Of a stretch of 14,437 nucleotides of DNA, positions 1 to 7,147 are shown in pieces. The stretch's first letter is position 1. Each line of letters begins with the position of its first letter. Made by a program: the position numbers and the translations under genes. Origin of the DNA: Gammaproteobacteria bacterium (GTDB lineage: Bacteria > Pseudomonadota > Gammaproteobacteria > Chromatiales > Chromatiaceae); the NCBI GenBank assembly GCA_015231665.1, contig JADGBD010000020.1:1282-15718 (forward strand). The letters are read 5' to 3'. The notes under the pieces were generated by a model, which was not told the DNA's origin, ran no database searches, and saw only the letters and a list, made by a program, of their open reading frames with translations.

Positions 1-1642
1 AGCGGTTGTCGTGCGTGACTGCGATGATGGTTACATCGCCGGCGCGTAGGTAATCGAGAATCTCTCGGTAGAACTTGCGTCGGAACAGGGGATCTTGATC
101 GGCGGCCCACTCATCCAGAACCAGCACTGGCTTGTGCTCAAGAGCTGAGCCGATGAGTGCGAGGCGCTTGCGTTGTCCAGTGGAGAGTTCGATGGTGGAG
201 AAGGCGCGACCTTCGAACCTGACCTTGCTGCGAATCTCTAGTCTCTCTAGCCATGTCGGGGCTTCGTCAAGGACATCGTCATGCACTCCATAGAGTTGAG
301 AGAATAGGTGGAAGTCGCCGAATACGGTGGCAAACAACTCCCGATACTCCTGAATTTGTTTCGGGTCAAGTGGAACCCCGTCTATCAGAATACGGCCCTC
401 AGTCAATGGGTATAGGCCGGTAAGTACACGCAATAGGGTAGATTTACCAGAACCATTGCCCCCGGTGATAAACAGCACTTCGCCACGCTGTATGGTCAGA
501 TCGATGGGGCCAATACGGAAACTCTCTGTTGCATCGCCTCCCTGGGGTTGGTAACAGAACACGGCTTGTTGAAGTTCGAGCGTTTGGAAATCGTGGAAGC
601 AGGAGGGCCGCAAGGGGTCTTGATGCTCTTCGGTGCTAGCCTTGGGTTCGTTCTCCATCTCTAGGCCGGATAGCCTTTTGAGTTGCTCCTCCAGACGCAT
701 GATTTCGTCCGCTGCGGCAGCGGCATTTTCGAAGATGGGGATTGAACCAATGAGGCCGGCAATGGGGCCGATAATGAAGAGTACCGCGGTGGTCGATTTT
801 TGCACGACATCCGAATAGCCCGAGGTGAGCATGGGCACGATGAACACCATGGTGCCGACCAGAAGGTAAAAGGCGGTTTGGGAAAAGACGAAATTTTTTG
901 CCAGCAATACCTGGGTATGGCTACGCATATCAGCAGACTGCTGACTGATTTCACTGATGCGATGAATGATCTCTCGAGCCTTGGCGCGACTCAGTTTGGC
1001 CTCTTTGAAGCCGTCGAGGAGGTCGTCAATGGTGGTGTAGACGGCATTATCCATCTCCAGAGTGCCACGCAGATCGTTCTTCACAGAAAAGGATTTTTTC
1101 CAGTAAATCGATAGGGCGATGCTCATGAACACGGCTAGAGCGATAAAGGATGTCAGCGAGATCCAGGCGATGTAAATACTGGTAAACAGGATCAGAATTG
1201 ACATCTGAACCGCTATGGTCAGGGTGGAAGCAGACTGAGATAGGGTCTGCATGTGACGGGCAATACCACTGTAGATTACCGCCCGCCCCAGGTGCTCCAC
1301 TTCCAGCAGTTCGCAATGACGCAGTTGGTTTACGATGCGCATGCGGACGCGATGAATGATCGACTCTACTTGGTCGGCTGCCTGGGTCAAAGTCCAGCGC
1401 TGGGCCAATACATAGATCACCATGGCAGCGGCGAAGAATACCGCATACATGGGTCGGCTTTGGGATTGCTCGGCATGCTCGGCTGCAGAATTGATGATCG
1501 CCAGGATCATGGCGTTGCTCAGACCGGCAGTGGCTGCCACCGTAAGCGCCTTGCGCCGCGCAAGGGTCGCTTCACGTTTGAGAAACTGGGTTAGGGGGCT
1601 GGACGACAGAAAGGCACCGGCTGATTCGGAGGGAGTCTGCAT
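1..1642 (-). CDS. Cyclic peptide/siderophore export ABC transporter (PvdE/SyrD type), 3' end cut by window edge
   Basis: An inner-membrane exporter with fused permease and ATPase, the type that moves NRPS products such as pyoverdine precursors or syringomycin out of the cytoplasm. The 547 visible residues start at the ATG at 1642. Hydrophobic segments lie near residues 36-52, 66-82, 143-160, 163-180, 250-270 and 284-300. The ATPase half has Walker A GGNGSGKST (394-402), signature LSTGQRKRLAL (486-496), Walker B VLVLDE (506-511) followed by WAADQDP, and the H-loop histidine (H544). LSTGQ in place of LSGGQ and the DEWAADQDP string are typical of the PvdE/SyrD branch as I recall it. Only a short C-terminal tail should be missing. 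It starts 18 bases after the preceding small membrane gene, so the two are probably co-transcribed. Its site beside an NRPS makes export of that peptide its likely job, though the substrate is inferred. Confidence 0.9.
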   Translation of the reverse strand, partial: MQTPSESAGAFLSSSPLTQFLKREATLARRKALTVAATAGLSNAMILAIINSAAEHAEQSQSRPMYAVFFAAAMVIYVLAQRWTLTQAADQVESIIHRVRMRIVNQLRHCELLEVEHLGRAVIYSGIARHMQTLSQSASTLTIAVQMSILILFTSIYIAWISLTSFIALAVFMSIALSIYWKKSFSVKNDLRGTLEMDNAVYTTIDDLLDGFKEAKLSRAKAREIIHRISEISQQSADMRSHTQVLLAKNFVFSQTAFYLLVGTMVFIVPMLTSGYSDVVQKSTTAVLFIIGPIAGLIGSIPIFENAAAAADEIMRLEEQLKRLSGLEMENEPKASTEEHQDPLRPSCFHDFQTLELQQAVFCYQPQGGDATESFRIGPIDLTIQRGEVLFITGGNGSGKSTLLRVLTGLYPLTEGRILIDGVPLDPKQIQEYRELFATVFGDFHLFSQLYGVHDDVLDEAPTWLERLEIRSKVRFEGRAFSTIELSTGQRKRLALIGSALEHKPVLVLDEWAADQDPLFRRKFYREILDYLRAGDVTIIAVTHDNR

Positions 1643-1660
1643 AGTGCGAATCCGGTGTGA

Positions 1661-1873
1661 TTAGCCGTCGTTGGCCGATTCGTCATTGAGGCCGCTGTGT
1701 TCCTTTTTGAATCCTGGTTTGGGTCTTAGAACCGCCATGACCAGTCCCACTGCGAGGGGCGTGAGAAGGACGGCCAAAAGAAATACGCCTATAGGTCCGA
1801 TACGTAGACTACGTCCAGCCACCGCCACCAGAAGGCAAAGCATCAAATAGATGCCGATCATCAGCGGGGTCAT
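1661..1873 (-). CDS. Small two-helix inner-membrane protein, unknown function
   Basis: A 70-residue protein with two hydrophobic stretches, roughly residues 4-19 and 27-49, separated by a short basic turn (GRSLRIGP). A hydrophilic, charged C-terminal tail follows. This predicts a membrane hairpin, probably in the inner membrane. A good Shine-Dalgarno GGAGG (bases 1882-1886 on the complement) lies 8 bases before the ATG, which supports this being a real gene. It sits 43 bases after the DUF697 gene and 18 bases before the ABC exporter. I do not recognise a named family. Similar short proteins with a GR..R.G turn between two helices are common and uncharacterised. A role in assisting the exporter is possible but rests only on position. 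Confidence 0.7.
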   Translation of the reverse strand: MTPLMIGIYLMLCLLVAVAGRSLRIGPIGVFLLAVLLTPLAVGLVMAVLRPKPGFKKEHSGLNDESANDG

Positions 1874-1916
1874 GCTAATGGCCTCCAGGTTGCGTGCAGG
1901 CAGTGGACAACGGTTT

Positions 1917-2429
1917 TCAAGCTGCCTTGGTGTTCTTGTTTTCCGCTTTGGCTTGGCTCATGCCGCTGTCAAATTCCTTCTTAAAGTAGTCGCGCATGGC
2001 TTCGGGATCAAAGTTCAGGATGTTGCCGCCGGCTTCGAAGTGCTGGATAAAGACGCGGCCAATGGCATAGGTGGATGCAGTGGTGAATGCAGGTCCTCCG
2101 AGCATGCCTACGGCAGTTCCGACACCGGGGATGGATTTGACGAGGCTGCTAACACCGCGGGCCAAGGTCATCGGCAAGGCACTGCCGAGCAGGGCGGCGA
2201 TAATGGTCTTGACCAGATTGCGTGAGAACGGAACCTGATAGATCGAGGCAAGGTCGGCTACCATCTTGAGTTGAAGCAGGGTAACAGCCGCTAAGTCGAC
2301 GGCGGGAATGGGTAGAAGACTGGCTCCAGCAGACCAACCCATATAGGTCTGAACCGTGCTGCTGGCCTCCATGCGACGAGTCGCGCGGAATGCTTCGTCA
2401 TTATCGGCATTAGTGGTTTCTTCGGACAT
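1917..2429 (-). CDS. DUF697 (YcjF-like) family membrane-associated protein
   Basis: A 170-residue protein with no signal peptide. The middle (about residues 28-145) shows the pattern I associate with DUF697: a hydrophobic GASLLPIPAVDLAAVTLLQ segment, then an LKMVADLASIY helix, an arginine-linked hydrophobic helix, an SIPGVGTAVG glycine turn, and an AIGRVFIQHFEAGG ending. The C-terminal 25 residues are charged and rich in Lys, Ala and Asn. Family members are membrane-associated proteins whose biochemical role is not established. Shine-Dalgarno AGGAG (2438-2442, complement) stands 8 bases before the ATG. It is the first gene of a likely three-gene unit with the small membrane protein and the ABC exporter. 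Its link to peptide export is inference from gene order only. Confidence 0.8.
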   Translation of the reverse strand: MSEETTNADNDEAFRATRRMEASSTVQTYMGWSAGASLLPIPAVDLAAVTLLQLKMVADLASIYQVPFSRNLVKTIIAALLGSALPMTLARGVSSLVKSIPGVGTAVGMLGGPAFTTASTYAIGRVFIQHFEAGGNILNFDPEAMRDYFKKEFDSGMSQAKAENKNTKAA

Positions 2430-2578
2430 TGGCTGGGCTCCTGAAATAAGTGCATTTCACGGTAAGACTTTTGGATGGGGCAAATTCAGTGTACACGAAG
2501 GATTGAATCAGATGCCAGTTTTATCCCAATCGACGCGTTGTACAGGGTGACCCATCCGAGGAAATCGATTCGATAACC
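2430..2578. other. Intergenic gap between esterase and DUF697 genes
   Basis: These 149 bases should hold the promoter of the minus-strand DUF697-exporter unit. I see no convincing -35/-10 pair. Two TGTACA hexamers occur at 2490-2495 and 2539-2544. An imperfect hairpin at 2558-2580 (4 paired bases, a 2x2 mismatch, 4 paired bases, a 3-base loop) touches the esterase stop codon. It is not followed by a T run on the minus strand, so it is not a standard intrinsic terminator. Confidence 0.4.
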
Positions 2579-4570
2579 TCAAAAAGTGTGCATTAAGGTG
2601 AGTTGTGGCTGGAGCAGAAGGCGCTCCCCGTTGTTGTCGAATTGGGCTGCCAAGGTTAAGTCAGCACGCAAACCGCGATGGCCACTATAGCTCAATCCCA
2701 GGTCGAGGTTCATGCGGGTGCTGCCGGGTGCGGTGACAGACGCCAGGACAGACTGACCCGAAGATAAGTGGGCACTGGCCTTACGGGGGTCGCCAGCCAA
2801 GTCGTGCTCCAGTCCAATCTCCAAACGGGGTTGCAGCATACCTCCCTCTACGGGTAGTTCCCCCCATACGGAAAAAGCCAGTCCGGTGCGCAGATCGGAA
2901 AGGGTACTGGAGTCAACCTGTAGGGCGAGGAAGGAGGCATCGCGTTCGGTATAACCGTTCAAATGAGCTCGGTTGGCGCTCAGGTGGCCCTGTAGGGCAA
3001 GGTTCAAGTGGCTGTCGCCGAGAGCTACCCGACGTTCCAATCGAGCATCAAGTTCCACACTCAAGCCCCACCCATCTGTAGTACCCCAGGCGCTGGGCAA
3101 GACTGAAAAGCCGGTGGGGCGAACCAGGTCATCGAGTTCGAACTGCAACAGATTGATATGCCCTCCAAGACTGAAATCATCCCTTTGCCAGCGGGCGAAT
3201 CCACCCAGAGCCAGGGCTCGGTTGTCGAGGCTGAAGCCGTTGCCGTCGTGGCCATCCAAACTCAGTTTTGCCACATGTGCACCCAGTTGCATGTTCGACA
3301 TGGACTGAAGGGGGTTGAAGGCGAAACCGGCCAACAGCAATTGCTGGTCATAGTCGTATCCGCCAAAGCTGGCGGTGTTGGGCTGTCGGCCCTGTCCTTT
3401 AGTGGTGATGACAAAACCTTCAGAGGTGCCGCTCAGGCTTTTTCCACGAAGGGCGCGATTGAGTGTATGGGTCTGTAGCAGGGTCGTATCGGTCAGGTGG
3501 GTCAGTTGGGCACCGCCCTGGTCCACTGCCAGCAGGGTCGCGTTGACCAATTCAGCGATGTACCCATGGGCGGCGGTGGTCGGGTGTTGACCGTCCCAGA
3601 AGAGCGTGGCTGCAGTGCTCGCAGGGTCGTTGCAACTCCCTGTGGTTGTGCCGCTGCCGTCAGTCTTGAGGCAGGAGCCCTGCAGGTTGGTGAATCCGTA
3701 GCGATCGGCTTGCAGGTGGATGTCGTCGTACAGGGCCGCCAGATCCACCAGTACGATGTCGAGACCGGTGCGTCCGCGGGCAATCTCCAGAGAACTTCTT
3801 AGGCCGCTGTTGTGCAGTGCCGAGAGCCGGCCTGACTGGGCGAGCTGAACGGCATTGAAGTCGGCCACTAAAGTAGGTACCCGCTGAAGATCGAACAGGT
3901 TGAGCACCACCACCCGCTTCGGTTGGAGGGTTGCCAAACGGCTGATGCCATCGTCGATCAGGCTCAGCGTCTGATCCACAACGGACTGTTCGCTAAGGCC
4001 CTGCGGGGACACGACATAATTGGTGTAGTCGTTCCCTCCGGTGAGGATGTTGAAGGTGCTGCCGGCAAGATTGGCCACCTCACCGGTACGCTGGAAGCGG
4101 ATCAGGTCATCGATGACTGTGGCCATGCCGGGCGCTGCACCGGGCAGTGTCTGATCACCGGCCTTGGCGCCGCCAAAGGCAAAGCTGAGGCTGGCCCCGG
4201 GTTGCGCCCCCGGACTGGTGGTGGCGCCGCACACAGAGGCCAAGCCATTGTTGGCATTGACGCTGCTGCAGTCGGCTGAACCAAAGTAGTAATCCATGTA
4301 ATAGAGCTGGTTTGGCGCAAGACGGTCGGTCCAGTTGGGACCGTTGGAGAACCGTCCCTCCCAGTAGGGCGGTGATGCGGGTATCACGCTGGTAGGTTGC
4401 AACAGGCTGGTGGCGATATAGCTGTTCTGGTTGTCCACCAGGCTGTCACCCAGAAAGACGTGTCGCTCCTGCGCCAAGGTGATCCCGCTGACGAAAAACG
4501 CCGAGGACAAGAGAAACGCCAGGAAAAAGGGCCGAAAGCCGTTGCTAACCTGAGGGTTGGAGTGATGCAT
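2579..4570 (-). CDS. GDSL-family autotransporter esterase/lipase (EstA-like)
   Basis: A 663-residue outer-membrane esterase, close to the usual size of EstA-type autotransporters. A signal peptide spans about residues 1-33 (hydrophobic core FFLAFLLSSAFFVSG, probable cut near LAQ). The passenger carries the GDSL hydrolase blocks: FLGDSL at 39-44 with nucleophile Ser43, FAFGGAKAGD at 130-139, GGND at 178-181 with the oxyanion Asn180, and DGQHP at 326-330 with catalytic Asp326 and His329. From about residue 390 to the end the sequence is alternating barrel-type, closing on a terminal Phe (LTLMHTF), as expected for a surface autotransporter. I chose ATG 4570 because it directly precedes the signal peptide. 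The frame is open further upstream but overlaps the previous gene. The ribosome site is weak (GAGA). It starts 26 bases after the barrel-protein gene. Substrate unknown: short-chain esters are typical, and surface cleavage of the neighbouring peptide product is only a possibility. Confidence 0.9.
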   Translation of the reverse strand: MHHSNPQVSNGFRPFFLAFLLSSAFFVSGITLAQERHVFLGDSLVDNQNSYIATSLLQPTSVIPASPPYWEGRFSNGPNWTDRLAPNQLYYMDYYFGSADCSSVNANNGLASVCGATTSPGAQPGASLSFAFGGAKAGDQTLPGAAPGMATVIDDLIRFQRTGEVANLAGSTFNILTGGNDYTNYVVSPQGLSEQSVVDQTLSLIDDGISRLATLQPKRVVVLNLFDLQRVPTLVADFNAVQLAQSGRLSALHNSGLRSSLEIARGRTGLDIVLVDLAALYDDIHLQADRYGFTNLQGSCLKTDGSGTTTGSCNDPASTAATLFWDGQHPTTAAHGYIAELVNATLLAVDQGGAQLTHLTDTTLLQTHTLNRALRGKSLSGTSEGFVITTKGQGRQPNTASFGGYDYDQQLLLAGFAFNPLQSMSNMQLGAHVAKLSLDGHDGNGFSLDNRALALGGFARWQRDDFSLGGHINLLQFELDDLVRPTGFSVLPSAWGTTDGWGLSVELDARLERRVALGDSHLNLALQGHLSANRAHLNGYTERDASFLALQVDSSTLSDLRTGLAFSVWGELPVEGGMLQPRLEIGLEHDLAGDPRKASAHLSSGQSVLASVTAPGSTRMNLDLGLSYSGHRGLRADLTLAAQFDNNGERLLLQPQLTLMHTF

Positions 4571-4596
4571 GGGTTTGTTTTCTCGCACAGGAGAAG

Positions 4597-5823
4597 TCAA
4601 TAGGTGATCACCGTAGACAGAGTGATCGCTGATTCGCTGTACTCCAAATTGGAGATCATGGCGTTGTTTACGGTTTGATCCGATAGGGTCAGGTCCAGCA
4701 ACAGTTCGACTCGGGGGGTAACTTGCCAGGCAGCGGTGGCATCGAGAGAGATGCTTTCGGCTTCTACTCCGGTGTCGGCGATTTCGTAGAATCGGTAGGT
4801 CGGGCTCAGCTTGAGGTAGAAGTCCTGACGAGGCTGGTAGAGGGCGCCAATCGTTGCCAGATTGGTGAAAAGTCCGCCGGAATTTTCGATGTTGGTCTCG
4901 TCGAAACTGCGTTCCAGGGCCCCAGCCAGGGACCACTGCGGATTGAGTCGATAATTAAGCTGCGCGGTGCCAACCCAGGAGCTGATATCGGGTATGGTCG
5001 GGGCGTTGAAGTCCTGACGAAAACCGATCAGGCGGAACACCCCCTGCCAGGGTCCTTGCTGATACTCCAGTCCTGCGCCCAGACGAACTCCAGTGGAGTC
5101 ACGGTCTTCGGGCAGGATGACCGCGGAACCGGTGTAGGTGACACGTTCCGGACCAACCAGAAGGTAGCGTTGGCCCCAACTATGGTTCTCACCCAGTTGT
5201 AAGGTCAGATTCTGTTCTGTGCGGTTCTGTGCCTGCAGTCGATCGAGAAAGCTGACATTGATTTGCGTTTCATTGGCGATTTTTTGCTGGCGCGCAAGGA
5301 TGTTGGCAAAGTGCCCCGCGTTTTTCCATTCCAGGGCGGCTTCCAGGGTGTCGATGTGGTTGGTGGCGTTCAGAGCGCCGTTGAACTGCATGGGGTCGTT
5401 CTTGCCAACGATGCTCTCAATGGAAAGTGCGCCGAGTTTCAGCCCAAGCTGTTCGTTTAGGTCGATACGGCCGCTGAGAGTAAGTGAGAGGGCATCGTTT
5501 TTCTGCTCTTTAATTTTGTTGGCCTGTTGATCGACGTAGCTGAACGTGGCGGCTAGAGCATGGCGCTGCCACTGAGACCGCGCCGCCGAATCGATGGCCA
5601 GGAGTTTCATTACGTCGGAGACTGCGCTGGGATCGAGGCGCACGTTGCTGGTTGCCTTCAGCCCGGTTTGCAGTCGGTTATAGAAGGTGAAGCCGCCGGC
5701 AGAGATGTTCTTGAACGGCTCGAAGCCCGCCGGTTGGGGCAAGGGGGCCGCTTGGACTGAGGCGCCAATCATCAGCGGTCCGATGAAACAGCTAAGAACA
5801 GATCTGCCCAAACGGGTATTCAT
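4597..5823 (-). CDS. Outer-membrane beta-barrel protein, unknown function
   Basis: A 408-residue protein with a clean signal peptide (residues 1 to about 25, cut near ASVQA|AP). The rest is made of short alternating polar/hydrophobic strands, for example LSLTLSGRIDL, VRLGAGLEYQ and AQLNYRLNPQWSLAGALE. It ends in a beta strand (ITLSTVITY) with a C-terminal aromatic residue, as barrel-assembly substrates do. This resembles the broad group of putative outer-membrane beta-barrel proteins found in exopolysaccharide and secreted-product loci, but I cannot assign a named family. The start at 5823 is supported by a GGAG ribosome site 7 bases upstream. The frame stays open 25 codons further, but that extension lacks a signal peptide and reads into the preceding gene's end. 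It sits between a secreted protein and a surface esterase, with 28- and 26-base gaps. It could be a channel or an assembly partner. Confidence 0.75.
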   Translation of the reverse strand: MNTRLGRSVLSCFIGPLMIGASVQAAPLPQPAGFEPFKNISAGGFTFYNRLQTGLKATSNVRLDPSAVSDVMKLLAIDSAARSQWQRHALAATFSYVDQQANKIKEQKNDALSLTLSGRIDLNEQLGLKLGALSIESIVGKNDPMQFNGALNATNHIDTLEAALEWKNAGHFANILARQQKIANETQINVSFLDRLQAQNRTEQNLTLQLGENHSWGQRYLLVGPERVTYTGSAVILPEDRDSTGVRLGAGLEYQQGPWQGVFRLIGFRQDFNAPTIPDISSWVGTAQLNYRLNPQWSLAGALERSFDETNIENSGGLFTNLATIGALYQPRQDFYLKLSPTYRFYEIADTGVEAESISLDATAAWQVTPRVELLLDLTLSDQTVNNAMISNLEYSESAITLSTVITY

Positions 5824-5830
5824 GATGTTT

Positions 5831-5834
5831 CTCC
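5831..5834 (-). promoter_or_regulatory. Shine-Dalgarno deciding the start of the beta-barrel gene
   Basis: GGAG on the minus strand, 7 bases before the ATG at 5823. It selects this codon over the in-frame ATG at 5898, and the protein then begins with a canonical signal peptide. Confidence 0.7.
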
Positions 5835-5851
5835 GAAGCCGATTCTTGGGA

Positions 5852-6538
5852 TCAGGGTTTTGAGGGGGGGGTAGCCATTTCCAGGGATATGGTGCCATAG
5901 GGTGATGCCTTGATCAGCACGCTGCAGTCCAGTCCGTTACTAAAGACGCAGTAGGGGACATGCAAACGGGCACTGAGGTGCGTGCAGTCAGGGACAAGCA
6001 ATGGGCTTGCCACCCGTTCCTGTTCTTCGCCATTGTCCAATGAGCCGAACATGACGCTGGCGGCGGATCGATTGCCGTCCTTCGAAAAAAACTCCAGTTC
6101 CGCAATAACACGATGCAGCGTAAAGTCGCTGAGATTACGCAGGGTGATCGTCGGTATGCAGTTGTCTGTATCGCTGTGGGGGCTGCGATCGGTGGCTATG
6201 GCACGAGAGACAACGACCTGTATCATTCCATGGGTGGAACCGGAATATTTCCAGGTTCGTTCTGTGGATCCCGGCTTCTGACCGGGTTTTTCAATCAGGG
6301 AGACGCCACGGCCCTGGGCGGTAATGGCCTGGATGCTCTGTCCGGCAACTGGCCCAGGGGTGCTCCAAGAACCATCTTGGAAGAGCAGTACCTGTCTGCC
6401 CGCGGTGACTGCGGAAAGACCACTGGGAGGAATGGCCTCATTCCGTGCTACCGGTGTTTTTGCTTGAATCGACGAACTCAAGCTAAGGCTCAGGCAAATA
6501 AAAAGTTTCAGGGAATGTCGATGAATGAATCGGAGCAT
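5852..6538 (-). CDS. Exported protein of unknown function
   Basis: A 228-residue protein that I do not recognise. Residues 1-26 form a signal peptide (basic start, then LFICLSLSLSSS, cut near IQA|KT), so it should be periplasmic or secreted. Residues 47-58 (GRQVLLFQDGSW) resemble the GR.VLL..DGTW strand motif seen in several small uncharacterised periplasmic proteins. Four cysteines in the mature part (127, 185, 197, 205) could form two disulfides. The second half (about 125-228) looks like a single beta-rich domain. The start at 6538 is preferred because it begins the signal peptide and has a GGA 9-10 bases upstream. An in-frame ATG at 6613 would add 25 residues before the signal. It is followed after 28 bases by the beta-barrel gene, so the two are probably expressed together and may act together in the envelope. 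Confidence 0.7.
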   Translation of the reverse strand: MLRFIHRHSLKLFICLSLSLSSSIQAKTPVARNEAIPPSGLSAVTAGRQVLLFQDGSWSTPGPVAGQSIQAITAQGRGVSLIEKPGQKPGSTERTWKYSGSTHGMIQVVVSRAIATDRSPHSDTDNCIPTITLRNLSDFTLHRVIAELEFFSKDGNRSAASVMFGSLDNGEEQERVASPLLVPDCTHLSARLHVPYCVFSNGLDCSVLIKASPYGTISLEMATPPSKP

Positions 6539-6735
6539 CAGCAGATCCACTTTGATGGGGGCAGCACACTCAGTTGAAGCGCCGATGTAAAAGCAAGTTG
6601 CCCCGGCCAGCATGAGATGATTGGTTGACCAGTTTCGTCATGCCGGCGTTCAGTTTTGGACTGTAGAAGTGCTTTGGCAAGGCGCATGGTGCGTGACCCA
6701 CTTGACTAGAGCTAGAGTGAATGTAAACCGAAAGT
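6539..6735. other. Intergenic gap between mbtH-like gene and exported-protein gene
   Basis: These 197 bases carry no convincing gene. They hold a bulged inverted repeat (6603-6646, listed separately) and a CTAGAG direct doublet at about 6704-6716. A promoter for the exported protein-barrel-esterase unit could be here, but I see no clear -35/-10 pair on the minus strand. Confidence 0.4.
6603..6646. repeat. Bulged inverted repeat downstream of the mbtH-like gene
   Basis: CCGG-ccag-CATGA (6603-6615) pairs with TCATG-CCGG (6638-6646), giving nine base pairs with a four-base bulge on one side and a 22-base loop. The loop contains a small TGGT/ACCA dyad. On the minus strand it lies about 90 bases after the mbtH-like stop codon. 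There is no following T run, so it may be an mRNA structure or a binding site rather than an intrinsic terminator. Confidence 0.35.
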
Positions 6736-7014
6736 TCATCCCTCGCGAACACTCAGCGGCCGCATGTCGGTCCAAACAGCCTCCACGTGGTCAAGACAGG
6801 CCTGATGCGAGCCACTGAAGATTGCGCGCCAGCCATTGGGTACAGTCTTCTCGGCTGGCCACAGACAGTATTGCTCTTCGTGATTGACCAGTACCTGATG
6901 ACTCGGGGGGTGGGCCCCTTCCGTATTTGCCGAGGCGCTTTGGCTGGGTGTTTGACTCGGGGATGTATTGTTCATGCTCGGCTCATCGTGAACAGTTGGT
7001 AGTTCATGATGCAT
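6736..7014 (-). CDS. MbtH-like NRPS accessory protein
   Basis: MbtH-like proteins bind NRPS adenylation domains and are often needed for their folding or activity in the cytoplasm. The 92-residue product contains the family core in its last 57 residues: [16 protein letters not shown], then [19 protein letters not shown]. The three family tryptophans (LWP, GW, WTD) are all present. The N-terminal 35 residues are an unusual extension rich in Ser, Thr, Pro, Gln and His; most family members are about 60-80 residues. The start at 7014 is chosen for its GGAG site 7 bases upstream. An internal ATG at 6975 (79 residues) has a poorer site and stays possible. The gene is transcribed away from the NRPS, sharing a 133-base divergent promoter region. 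This is less common than being in the same operon, but the partner is almost certainly the adjacent NRPS. Confidence 0.95.
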   Translation of the reverse strand: MHHELPTVHDEPSMNNTSPSQTPSQSASANTEGAHPPSHQVLVNHEEQYCLWPAEKTVPNGWRAIFSGSHQACLDHVEAVWTDMRPLSVREG

Positions 7015-7021
7015 GGCGTCA

Positions 7022-7025
7022 CTCC
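7022..7025 (-). promoter_or_regulatory. Shine-Dalgarno deciding the mbtH-like start
   Basis: GGAG on the minus strand, 7 bases before the ATG at 7014. It favours the 92-residue form over starts at 6975 or 7089. Confidence 0.65.
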
Positions 7026-7081
7026 GGTTTGCAAATATGTCGGTGATTAGCCAGAATGGAGCGCCTTTACAGAGTTGATTC

Positions 7082-7117
7082 AGGGACAAATCATCGGTCC
7101 TGAAGCATACTGTCCCT
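7082..7117. repeat. Perfect 7-base inverted repeat in the divergent promoter (candidate operator)
   Basis: AGGGACA (7082-7088) is mirrored by TGTCCCT (7111-7117) across 22 bases. The half-site centres are 29 bases apart, close to three helical turns, so two half-sites would face the same side of the DNA. The site lies 31-66 bases before the NRPS start, where a regulator could act on both divergent genes. It could also be a leader hairpin or chance. Confidence 0.4.
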
Positions 7118-7147
7118 CATTCTTTTTCCTACCGAGTCTGGCAATCA

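Larger units (their letters stand above)
7015..7147. promoter_or_regulatory. Divergent promoter region between mbtH-like gene and NRPS
   Basis: A 133-base AT-richer gap between two genes reading away from each other must hold both promoters or their 5' leaders. A TTGATT hexamer at 7075-7080 could be a plus-strand -35, but no good -10 stands at the right spacing. I see neither a recognisable Fur box nor a PvdS-type box. The only clear structure is the inverted repeat at 7082-7117. Confidence 0.55.

Noticed and set aside
144..186. LSTGQ in place of LSGGQ in the ABC signature.
   Set aside because: This variant is what I expect for the PvdE/SyrD exporter branch, so it is not a defect.
2490..2544. 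Two TGTACA palindromes upstream of the DUF697 gene.
   Set aside because: Six-base palindromes at this spacing can occur by chance and no flanking similarity extends them.
2558..2580. Hairpin GAGG..ATCG/CGAT..CCTC as a terminator of the esterase gene.
   Set aside because: The stem is interrupted by a 2x2 mismatch, overlaps the stop codon and lacks a downstream T run.
4571..4936. N-terminal extension of the esterase to an ATG at 4936.
   Set aside because: It would overlap the barrel-protein gene by over 300 bases and bury a clear signal peptide that begins at 4570.
6570..6752. A 60-codon minus-strand frame in the gap after the mbtH-like gene.
   Set aside because: It overlaps the mbtH-like 3' end in another frame, has no good ribosome site, and its composition looks random.
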